Shown here: positions 33,495-41,243 of the stretch, piece after piece | Layout: each line of letters begins with the position of its first letter | Numbering within the stretch: the stretch's first letter is position 1 | Source of the DNA: CAYNEI01 sp964396185 | Lineage (GTDB): Archaea; Thermoplasmatota; SW-10-69-26 | Assembly (NCBI GenBank): GCA_964396185.1 | Contig: CAYNEI010000011.1 | Span: forward strand, 1-64,000 | Reading direction: 5' to 3' | DNA: 64,000 bases | Notes under the pieces: model-generated | Seen by the model: only the letters and a program-made list of their open reading frames with translations | Told to the model about the DNA's origin: nothing | Databases searched by the model: none | Translations under genes and position numbers: made by a program

Positions 33495-35381
33495 TCAATT
33501 CGGGGGGACTAACGGCCGCGGTGGGTATGCCGTCATCGGAGCCTGGCCACCCAGGCTCCCCTCTACGAGTGGGAGCACGAGGTGGCTGTCGGGTCCGAGT
33601 TCGACGAGCGGCTGGAACGGCTGGCCACGGCGCTCGAACTCTCCTTGCCCGGAGAGGACGAGTTGGAGCCGGTGGCCCGCTTCGATCTGGTAGGCCGTGC
33701 TCCAGAGATCCACCCGGACCGGGGTGGGCTCGCCGGTGGGGAAGTCCTCGCCCTGCGGGTTGCCCGCGTGGAAGCGCAGGTCGATGGCGCCGTGGGCAAC
33801 CTGATGGGCGAGGCAGACGCCATCTCGCTCACCCAGCTCGTAGAGGTCCAGGGCGAAGACGCCGCCTGGCTGGTCCACGGTGACGGTGAGCGATGCCATG
33901 GGGTTGCCTGCGATGGTGATGGCCTCCTCGAGCTCAGGTGTCACGTAGGAGATCTGGTCGGGCTCCAAGCTCGGGGCCAGGGTGGTGCCGCATGGGGTGG
34001 GTGCGGCCGTGGTGAGCGCCCGGAAGGTGCGGGCGTCGGAGGCGGGCTCGGGGGCCAGGGCCTCCCCGGCGAGGTAGATGACCTCCTCGCGGGCCTCCCT
34101 GGGCGGCCACGCGTCCGTCTCGACCCAGGCGCCCGAACTGCCTAGCTCTGTGCCTATCGCACCGTGTAGCTGGTAGTCCACGACGCCCAGCCGAGGCGGG
34201 TCGCCGATGCCCTTGAGCCAGAAGTCGAACCACTCGATGACCAGCGGCATCGTCTCGTTGTGGGTCGGGTGGCCCTCGAGGAACTCATCGAACAGGATCT
34301 GGTGACCCCACGCGCCCAGGAGCATCCGCCGCGGCGTGTCCTCCAGTGTGGGCCAGATGGCGTCCTCTTGGAAGGCGTGGCCCCCCTCGTGGGCGCCGTG
34401 CATCACGAGCACGGCCGCGGTGATCTGGTCGAAGCGATCCACCAGTCGGCGCTCGCCCCAGAAGGCCTCGCCACGGTCGTCTGTGTATTGGCCCGTTGCA
34501 CCTGCGCTGAGGCGACCGGCCACATCGGGGCAGATCCGCTGAGATGAGGCTTGGGCCATGGCTGGGAGCACGGTGGGCCAGTCGCCCACAGTTGAACCCT
34601 GGAGAGCGCCGGCCGCGGGGACCTCGCTGTTGAAGGCCGCCCAGGTGGCGTGCTCGTGGGCGATGGCCGCCTTCGGTGCCCCTTGGGGGGTGAACCGGTT
34701 CAGGTAGAGATCGGAGATGATGCCCGCGGGGGCGATGGCCTTGAGCGCATCGGGTGCCTCGATGGCGGCCATCCAGGGCGTGGTCCCCATCGCACTTAGA
34801 CCCCACATGCCAACGCGCCCGTTGCTCCAATCTTGTTCGGAGAGCCACGTGACCGCCTGGCCGAGGTCGTGTTGGCTCCGGGCGCCGTAGAAGTCATGGC
34901 ACCCATCGCTGAGCCCGGTGCCGCGGACGTTCACGTAGGTGAAGGCGTAGCCGGCCGGGCCGATGAGCTCGTAGAGGGCGCGCGCGAGGTCCCCCTCTGC
35001 GTCGGATGATGCGGGGGCGTCCCGGCAGGAGAGGCCCGCATTGCACTGGCCACCGTAGGGGGTGGCCCACAGGATGGTGGGGAGCGGGGTCCCCTCGGGT
35101 ACGTCGGGAAGGTAGACCGCCCCATCGAGCTCGACACCGTCGGCCATCGGGATGCGGATCGGCACGACCTGGGCGAGATCGAACCCCCCCTCAGGCGCTT
35201 CGAGGTCCACGGGCCACTCGCTACCGTCCGCGCAGGGGAACGGGTGCTCGCACGGCGTCCAGGCGGGCGCATCGGCGGGCTCGTCGGTCAACTGAGGCTC
35301 GACGGGGTCACTCCCAAGACAGCCTGCCAGCCCAGCGGTCAGCAACAGGAACACGACAACGATGCCGCTCGGGACGCTCAT
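33495..35381 (-). CDS. Secreted CocE/NonD (S15-type) hydrolase lipoprotein, paralogue 3
   Basis: 628 aa; lipobox LLLLTAGLAGCLGSD, the CEHPFPCADGSEWP head, TYVNVRGTGLSDGC preceding the core, and the nucleophile region in WGLSAMGTTPWM, which departs from GxSxGG by Met for the first Gly after Ser+1. The WGHQ motif and the C-terminal jelly-roll are present. Its ATG overlaps the stop of paralogue 4 (ATGA), so both are translated from one message. The substrate range is unknown and may differ between paralogues. Confidence 0.87.
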   Translation of the reverse strand: MSVPSGIVVVFLLLTAGLAGCLGSDPVEPQLTDEPADAPAWTPCEHPFPCADGSEWPVDLEAPEGGFDLAQVVPIRIPMADGVELDGAVYLPDVPEGTPLPTILWATPYGGQCNAGLSCRDAPASSDAEGDLARALYELIGPAGYAFTYVNVRGTGLSDGCHDFYGARSQHDLGQAVTWLSEQDWSNGRVGMWGLSAMGTTPWMAAIEAPDALKAIAPAGIISDLYLNRFTPQGAPKAAIAHEHATWAAFNSEVPAAGALQGSTVGDWPTVLPAMAQASSQRICPDVAGRLSAGATGQYTDDRGEAFWGERRLVDRFDQITAAVLVMHGAHEGGHAFQEDAIWPTLEDTPRRMLLGAWGHQILFDEFLEGHPTHNETMPLVIEWFDFWLKGIGDPPRLGVVDYQLHGAIGTELGSSGAWVETDAWPPREAREEVIYLAGEALAPEPASDARTFRALTTAAPTPCGTTLAPSLEPDQISYVTPELEEAITIAGNPMASLTVTVDQPGGVFALDLYELGERDGVCLAHQVAHGAIDLRFHAGNPQGEDFPTGEPTPVRVDLWSTAYQIEAGHRLQLVLSGQGEFERRGQPFQPLVELGPDSHLVLPLVEGSLGGQAPMTAYPPRPLVPPN

Positions 35382-37237
35382 CCCCCAACTCCTTCTGGGA
35401 GAAACGGTCGCGGTGGGTAATCCACCGTGGGGGACTTACCGCCAAGCGTGCCCTCGATGACGGGCAATATGATATGGCTCGCCTCGGCTCCGTTGCCGCC
35501 GTGGACCGTGAGCTGCGCGCCCTGGCCCGCGCCGGCATTGCTGTCGTCCAAGCTGCCGTGTCCGACCACGACGGCCAGCCGGTGGCCCGGATCCACGACA
35601 TGGGCGAGGTTGTCCAGGTCGATGCGAACGTGGGTCGGCTCGTCTGTCGGGAAGGGCTCGGCGATGTAGTTGCCCGCGTGGAAGCGCAGGTCGGCCACAC
35701 CCCACGACAGGGTGGTGAGGCCTGTGCAACCGAGATGGTCGCAGGATGCGTCCGGTGCCACGTCGAAGAGGGAGACGGTTACGATGCCCTGCCCGACATC
35801 GGATGAGAGCTGCAGGTAGGCGGAGGGGTTCCCGGCGAGCCGGACGGTCTCATTTGCTGCTTCGCCCGTGGAGACGAGCGTTGCAGAGGTGGCCTGCGTA
35901 CAGGTGCCCCCAAAGGAGCTGCAGAAGCTGTTCGCGAGCGCCGACCCGGGGAGGAAGAGAGCGTGGTCCTGCGCTATGGGCTGCGGCGCGAGCGTGTCGC
36001 CCGCGAGGTAGAGCACCTCGTCGGCCGCTTCTGCGGGCGGCCATGCCTCTGACGCATGCCAAACGTCCGTGTCGTCCTGGAAGTCGACGAGCCCCAAGCG
36101 GTCCGGCTCGCCGATCCCCTTGAGCCAGAAGTCGAACCAAGCGAGCGCGACCTCGGACCAGGTTGCTCGCAGCGGCGCCCCTTCAAGGTCGTCTGTTGGC
36201 GGGTTCTGGTGTCCCCACTGCCCCAGCAGCATACGCTTGGGCGCCTTCGTCAGAGCATTCCACACCGCGTCGTCCTGGTGGGCATGGCCGAAGTCCCGCA
36301 GCCCGTGGACCACGAAGGTCGCGGCTTCCACCTCTGGCAATTCGTCCAAGGTGCGCCGCTCGTCCCAGAAGTCTCCATCCCGCTGGCCCGTGAGCCCGCC
36401 CCGGTCGATCTCCAGAAGCGCCGAGGCGGCATCTTCGCAGATCTTCTCCGGGACGTGCCCGAGCCAGCTCTCGTCGCCGTTGAGGTTGCGGCCGGGCGTG
36501 AAGCCCCAGGAAAAGCCGCCGAACTGCGCCAAGTGCGCAGCGCCATGGGTGGTCTCGATGGCGCCTTGTGGCGAATGTGCCTCAGTATACCAGTCCGTGA
36601 CGATGCCCAGAGGCACGATGGTCTTCAGTGCGGCGGCCTTCTCGACCGCCGGCAGCCACGGCGTGGCGCCCATATGCGAGATGCCGTACATCCCGACGCG
36701 TTCGTTGGACCACTCCCGGGTCGCCAACCAGTCCACGATGGTTAGGGCGTCCTGCCGCTCCGCCGGTCCAGTGAGATCGAAGCAACCGCCGCTGTGACCG
36801 GTGCCGCGGGCGCTGAAGTGGGCCACGGCATAGCCGGCTGCCAACAAATCAGGATAGATGTCCCGTTCCGAGCCCCATCCAGGATCGTCCGCGCATGGCA
36901 CTGTCTGACAGTAATACGGCCCCATGACGAGAACCACCGGGGCGCCCACACCCTCCGGTAGCACCGGACGCCAGACGACGCCGCGAAGGGCGGTTCCGTC
37001 GAAGCTCTCAAGGTCGACGACCTCGGGCGCAGCCACCTCGAATGGGCCCTCAACGCCCTGCGGCCACTCGCTCCCATCACCGCACGGGTAGGGATGCTCG
37101 CACGGGGTCCACGCCGGTTCGGCTGGCTCATCCGTCGCCGTAGGGGCTGGCGCATCCTCTGAGCCGATGCAACCAGCCAGACCTGTTGTTAACAGCAGGA
37201 GGGCGATCAGCAGGGATGGGAGCCCGCTCGTGCGCAT
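35378..37237 (-). CDS. Secreted CocE/NonD (S15-type) hydrolase lipoprotein, paralogue 4
   Basis: 619 aa; lipobox LLLLTTGLAGCIGSE, CEHPYPCGDGSEWP head, SARGTGHSGGCFD, and GISHMGATPWL around the putative nucleophile serine. The C-terminal domain ends YPPRPFLPEGVGG, the same tail motif (YPPRP) as in paralogues 1 and 3. First gene of a two-gene unit with paralogue 3; promoter ggttatctac about 26 nt upstream, preceded by the shared 13-bp box. The gene upstream on the same strand encodes a membrane-bound winged-helix regulator. Confidence 0.87.
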   Translation of the reverse strand: MRTSGLPSLLIALLLLTTGLAGCIGSEDAPAPTATDEPAEPAWTPCEHPYPCGDGSEWPQGVEGPFEVAAPEVVDLESFDGTALRGVVWRPVLPEGVGAPVVLVMGPYYCQTVPCADDPGWGSERDIYPDLLAAGYAVAHFSARGTGHSGGCFDLTGPAERQDALTIVDWLATREWSNERVGMYGISHMGATPWLPAVEKAAALKTIVPLGIVTDWYTEAHSPQGAIETTHGAAHLAQFGGFSWGFTPGRNLNGDESWLGHVPEKICEDAASALLEIDRGGLTGQRDGDFWDERRTLDELPEVEAATFVVHGLRDFGHAHQDDAVWNALTKAPKRMLLGQWGHQNPPTDDLEGAPLRATWSEVALAWFDFWLKGIGEPDRLGLVDFQDDTDVWHASEAWPPAEAADEVLYLAGDTLAPQPIAQDHALFLPGSALANSFCSSFGGTCTQATSATLVSTGEAANETVRLAGNPSAYLQLSSDVGQGIVTVSLFDVAPDASCDHLGCTGLTTLSWGVADLRFHAGNYIAEPFPTDEPTHVRIDLDNLAHVVDPGHRLAVVVGHGSLDDSNAGAGQGAQLTVHGGNGAEASHIILPVIEGTLGGKSPTVDYPPRPFLPEGVGG

Positions 37238-37269
37238 GCGCCCTGGGTCGGCGAGGGGGTAGATAACCT

Positions 37270-37282
37270 CTTAGGTACACCG
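37270..37282 (-). promoter_or_regulatory. Conserved 13-bp box upstream of hydrolase paralogue 4
   Basis: Minus-strand cggtgtacctaag again, followed by the TATA-like ggttatctac and the ATG at 37237. It lies in the 67-bp gap between the winged-helix regulator gene and the hydrolase operon, a natural site for a local regulator. Confidence 0.5.
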
Positions 37283-37304
37283 AGCGAGGGTTCCGGTCGC
37301 CATG

Positions 37305-38921
37305 CTATCCCTGGAGCTGACCGAGCACCCGCTCGGCCAGCCCGGTCACCCGGACCCGGCGCGTGCGCCCGTCCCGCTCTGCCATCACGAGGCCTCGGTC
37401 GGCCAGGCTGGAGACATGCTCGCTCACCGTCGTGGTCGCCAAGCCTGCGGTCTCGGCCAGCTCGTGGATCGCTGCACCGGGTGAGTCGGCGGCCGCCTCG
37501 AGCACGGCGCGCAGCCCGGCAGCTTGGAGGAGTGCGAGCGGCTCTCGCTCGTCGGGGCTGACCTGGCCGGCCAGGAAGTAGCAGACCCGGCCAGGCGTCG
37601 GGTGCACTTCGAGCACGCCGGCCTCGGTGAGCTTGGTGAGATGGTGGTCGAGCTGACCATGGCCTGCCCCGAGCTCCCTGGCCAGGGCCCGGAAGTGGAT
37701 GCCAGGCCGGTCGCCGATGACGGTGGCGATCGCGCGCCGCGTGGGGTCGTTGAGCACGTCACGGTCCCGGATCCGGCTGTAGAGGGCAAGCACACCGAGC
37801 TTCAGGTGCTGGCGGAGCGCCACGAGGCCAGCAAGCAGCGCGCTGGTTAGGCCGATGGCCATCGCCGTGCGGCCAACCGAGCGCAGCTCAGGGGCGAGCT
37901 CGCTCGTCTCCCTCCCCTGTGCTTCAGTCGCGCTGGCAGGTGCAGGCTCAAGCTGGCCCCGCCAGGCGGGGCCCTCGTCGTGGGCCTCGACCGTGACGCT
38001 GCCGACACGCGAGCTGGCCGAGATAGTGGAGCGCGTGAGCCGGTCGTCGAGGTCCGTGGTGCGAGCAGCCTCCTGTGAGGCGTAGCCTGGCGCGATGGGG
38101 TTGCTGGGCGGGACCGGTTCGGCGTCGACGATGTCGAGCTCGACCCCACCGACCCCGCCGGCTGCATAAGCATCGTAGCCGTTGCGCTCGGTGCCGACGA
38201 GCTCCAGCTCGACGGATCCCACCTGGGATGCAAGCGTTATAGAGCCGTCGATCCAGGGCTCGATGAGCGCCTCGATGGAGCCGATGTCGGTCGTGGCCTC
38301 GAGGGTCGGGAAGGCGCCCTCGGCCTCGATGGATCCAGCACCCGTCGTGTTGAGGCGCACCTCGTGGAGCGGCCCGGGCGGCAGGAGGATCTCGATGGCG
38401 GGAGCAAGCAGCGAGGTCTCCTCCCCAAGGTAGCTGGCCAGCGCATCTGGCTGGGTCGATGGGGCTGCTTCGACGGCCAGGTTGAGCCCACCGGTCTGCA
38501 GGCGGTCCACGTGAGAGAGCTCCCAGCGGTCCAACGCGGCTCGAGCTTCCTCCTGGTCCTCGCCCTGGCCGCGCAGTGTGGTCACGATGGCGTAGCCGTG
38601 GGGGTCGCTGCGGGGGTCGTGCTCGCTGGCATGCGCGACCCGGATCGACCCGATTTGCGTGAGGGCGGCGAGCTGGACGTGGTCGGCGCCCCCGAGGTCG
38701 TTCGTGATCGTGATGGTCTGGCTGGCGTGCCACTCGCCATCCTCGTCCTGGTCGAACACGACGTCGCCCTCGGTCACCGTGGCGGGCCCGTGGGTCGCAG
38801 GGCTCCCGGAGCCAGGGTGGGGCGTCCAGGGGTCCGGTGCGGCCCTTCCTGTTGCCTCGGCGACCATGAAGCTGCCAGAGACCAGAAGTGCGATGAGCAG
38901 GACCGCGTTCAGCGTACGCAT
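37305..38921 (-). CDS. Transmembrane one-component regulator: exported repeat domain plus two winged helices
   Basis: 538 aa. Signal peptide (about 1-22), then a beta-rich exported region with six GS(I/V) repeats (QIGSI 89, AGSIEA 195, IGSIEA 213, VGSVEL 234, VGGVEL 257, VGSVTV 306) resembling DUF4097-type adhesin folds. One TM helix (about 351-371) leads to two ArsR/MarR-like winged helices (about 388-452 and 465-538; recognition helices near GQLDHHLTKL and TTTVSEHVSS). This is a membrane-bound transcription factor that could sense surface signals. It lies just upstream of the hydrolase operon on the same strand. Confidence 0.82.
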   Translation of the reverse strand: MRTLNAVLLIALLVSGSFMVAEATGRAAPDPWTPHPGSGSPATHGPATVTEGDVVFDQDEDGEWHASQTITITNDLGGADHVQLAALTQIGSIRVAHASEHDPRSDPHGYAIVTTLRGQGEDQEEARAALDRWELSHVDRLQTGGLNLAVEAAPSTQPDALASYLGEETSLLAPAIEILLPPGPLHEVRLNTTGAGSIEAEGAFPTLEATTDIGSIEALIEPWIDGSITLASQVGSVELELVGTERNGYDAYAAGGVGGVELDIVDAEPVPPSNPIAPGYASQEAARTTDLDDRLTRSTISASSRVGSVTVEAHDEGPAWRGQLEPAPASATEAQGRETSELAPELRSVGRTAMAIGLTSALLAGLVALRQHLKLGVLALYSRIRDRDVLNDPTRRAIATVIGDRPGIHFRALARELGAGHGQLDHHLTKLTEAGVLEVHPTPGRVCYFLAGQVSPDEREPLALLQAAGLRAVLEAAADSPGAAIHELAETAGLATTTVSEHVSSLADRGLVMAERDGRTRRVRVTGLAERVLGQLQG

Positions 38922-39111
38922 TGGGGACAGCCTCGCGCGGGCAGCGCGTCGGGGGGTTATCCCTTCTCTCGCGACGGTGTTGAACCGTCACCGTTGAACC
39001 GTCACCGGCGCACGATGAGGCACGCGCGAGTGGATGAGGCACGCTCGTTCCAGCAAGCGCGCCAATACGCTCAAGTATCAGGAGCTGCACGGTGGGGTGA
39101 GGTAGGCTGTC

Positions 39112-39951
39112 ATGATGCGAACGATCCTGCTAGCGATCCTGTTGACGAGCGCGGCCCTGGCTGGCTGCATCGGGTCCGACGACGACCCGGTCGAGTCCGC
39201 GGGCGCTGAGAACGTCACCACCGATGCGACGAACACGACCCTGGGACTCCTCTCGGATGGCTCCCCGGTCCCGACCACCGTCGAGCTCTCCGAATGCCGG
39301 CTCGAGGCGGGCTTCTTCCAGGTCCCGCTGGAGCTCGCAGGCGAGATGGCCCCCAGCGGTGCGACGCCAGCCGCGACCGGACCGGCAGGCCAGACGGGTA
39401 CGTTCATCGGGTCAGGCCTGGCCTGCACCGATGACACCGGCGAGCCCAGCTCCGAGGTCTGGGGCTTCGTCGTCGTGGAGCGTCCGGACGGCGTCCCACA
39501 AAGCGAGTTCGGGGACCCAGTGGCCGCAGTGGGCTCCTTCATCGACTCGGATCGCCTGATCGAGATCTACGAGGCATGGGGCCTGTACGCGGCAGCCCCT
39601 GGTGAGGTCACCATCGAAACCCTCCAAGAGACCCCGGCGGCTCGCGCAGGCCACCTGCTCGCCACCAACGGCGACTTCACGGTCCACGCCTACACGAACG
39701 CCCCCAACCAGCCGTCGGCCGAGGACGCCTCCGGGCTCCAGGTCCTCCACTACACAGACGGCGAGGTCCAAGCCGTGGTCGAGCTCGCCTGGGGCGAGCA
39801 CGAGGGCGTGAACGGCGAGGCGACCCTCAAGTTCGAGGGCGAGCCGGGCACCGATCCCTTCAGCCTGGTGTTCAGCAACTTCGCCATGCCTGGTCTGAGC
39901 CACAGCTCGACGGCGACGTTCCCGTTGAGCGTCTCCTACGTCGACGTATAG
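39112..39951 (+). CDS. Hypothetical lipoprotein, 279 aa
   Basis: Signal peptide with lipobox LAGC (LLAILLTSAALAGCIGSD) then a Thr/Asn-rich linker and a beta-rich globular part. No family recognised. Three cysteines are visible: the lipidated one, one in LSECRLEAG and one in GLACTDD; the last two may form a disulfide. Two adjacent ATG codons (39112, 39115) make the first residue uncertain. Divergent from the membrane regulator gene. Confidence 0.75.
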   Translation: MMRTILLAILLTSAALAGCIGSDDDPVESAGAENVTTDATNTTLGLLSDGSPVPTTVELSECRLEAGFFQVPLELAGEMAPSGATPAATGPAGQTGTFIGSGLACTDDTGEPSSEVWGFVVVERPDGVPQSEFGDPVAAVGSFIDSDRLIEIYEAWGLYAAAPGEVTIETLQETPAARAGHLLATNGDFTVHAYTNAPNQPSAEDASGLQVLHYTDGEVQAVVELAWGEHEGVNGEATLKFEGEPGTDPFSLVFSNFAMPGLSHSSTATFPLSVSYVDV

Positions 39952-40076
39952 ACGCGCCTCGCCAGAGGCGGCGCTAGCGCGGCCCGGCCCCACCGCCCGG
40001 GCCGCGCATCCCCATCCAGACCCGACAAGGCCACGGGCACGGCAAGCTTCATAGCAGGCCCCAAGCTTGCCTCCGC

Positions 40077-41039
40077 GTGGCCCTCGAAGAGGTTTGGCTC
40101 GAGAAGTACCGCCCAGAGACGCTCGACGACGTCTTGGGCCAGGACCACGTCACGAGCCGGCTCAAGGGCTACGTGGAGTCCGGGAACTTCCCGCACCTCC
40201 TCTTCGCCGGGCCGGCGGGCATCGGCAAGACGACGTGCGCCATCGCTGCAGCCAAGCAGGTCTTTGGCGAGGACTGGCAGAACAACTTCCAGGAGCTCAA
40301 CGCCAGCGACGAGCGCGGCATCAACACGGTGCGCACGAAGATCAAGGACTTCGCCCGCACCGCTCCGCTCGGTGGCGCGTCCTTCAAGATCATCTTCCTG
40401 GACGAGGCCGACAACCTCACCAGCGATGCGCAGGCCGCCTTGCGCCGGACCATGGAGCGCTACGCAGCCACGTGTCGCTTCATCCTCTCGTGCAACTACT
40501 CCTCGCGCATCATCGACCCGATCCAGAGCCGGTGCACGATCTTCCGCTTCCGACCCATCCCCGAGGACGCCATCCGCGAGATGGTCCAGCGCGTCTCGAA
40601 GGGCGAGGGGCTCGAGATCACGGATGATGCCTACGAGGCGATCATCTACATCTCGTCCGGCGATATGCGCCGGGCGATCAACACGCTCCAGATGGCCGCC
40701 TCGGTCTCCACCAGCATCGACGCTGATGTCATCTACGAGACGAGCACGGCCGCGCGCCCGGAGGAGGTCGAGGAGATGGTGGCGCTGGCTTTGGAGAACG
40801 AGTTCCTGGAAGCTCGGGACAAGCTGGACAACCTGCTGGTCCACCAGGGCCTGTCCGGCGAGGACGTGGTCCGCCAGGTCCACCGGGTCTTGCTGGACTC
40901 GCCTGTCGAGGGCCGGCTCAAGGTCCGGCTGATCGACCGGCTCGGCGAAGCGGAGTACCGGCTGGTCATGGGCGCCAACGAGCGCGTCCAGCTCGAAGCC
41001 ATGCTGGCCCACTTCGGGATCGCCAAGGACGAGGCGTGA
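40077..41039 (+). CDS. rfcS: Replication factor C small subunit (clamp loader)
   Basis: AAA+ ATPase that loads the PCNA sliding clamp. 320 aa; EKYRPETLDDVLGQ near the N-terminus, Walker A FAGPAGIGKTT, Walker B IIFLDEADNL, sensor/arginine motifs in ALRRTMERYAATCRFILSCNY, and SRCTIFRFRP. Full-length. GTG start at 40077; gcttcatag at about 40044-40052 is spaced for a leaderless transcript. The large subunit is not in this window. Confidence 0.96.
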   Translation: MALEEVWLEKYRPETLDDVLGQDHVTSRLKGYVESGNFPHLLFAGPAGIGKTTCAIAAAKQVFGEDWQNNFQELNASDERGINTVRTKIKDFARTAPLGGASFKIIFLDEADNLTSDAQAALRRTMERYAATCRFILSCNYSSRIIDPIQSRCTIFRFRPIPEDAIREMVQRVSKGEGLEITDDAYEAIIYISSGDMRRAINTLQMAASVSTSIDADVIYETSTAARPEEVEEMVALALENEFLEARDKLDNLLVHQGLSGEDVVRQVHRVLLDSPVEGRLKVRLIDRLGEAEYRLVMGANERVQLEAMLAHFGIAKDEA

Positions 41040-41067
41040 GCCGACGGGTTCGAAGGGTCACCAGATC

Positions 41068-41090
41068 TTATAACCATTATAATATGGTTC
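41068..41090 (+). promoter_or_regulatory. AT-rich palindromic promoter upstream of secreted lipase
   Basis: The run cttataaccattataatatg contains a TATA-type core flanked by perfect 6-bp arms, aaccat (41072-41077) and atggtt (41084-41089) around tataat. It is among the most AT-rich stretches in the window and could be read in either direction. Used rightwards it would give a ~140-nt leader to the lipase gene. Confidence 0.5.
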
Positions 41091-41091
41091 C

Positions 41092-41135
41092 TCGTGCCCT
41101 TCGTGGTGCTTCGTGCCCTTCGTGGTTCGGGTCCT
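41092..41135 (+). repeat. cacgaaggg-type dispersed repeat (spurious HEGH peptide type)
   Basis: The run holds cccttcgtggtgcttcgtg followed by another cccttcgtgg, i.e. repeats of cacgaaggg/caccacgaagg on the opposite strand. Translation of the reverse strand gives KGTKHHEGHEE, the hallmark of widely mis-annotated proteins from this dispersed intergenic repeat. Related copies lie near 58990 and 59140. Confidence 0.6.
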
Positions 41136-41243
41136 TCCCCCTCCACTAAAGACCCGATGACCAACACCTCTCCTACTCCGAGCCGCGTGCCTCCGTAACA
41201 ACCACCTTGGTTGGCTCGGTTCGGCGGTGGAGGGCTGACCCGC

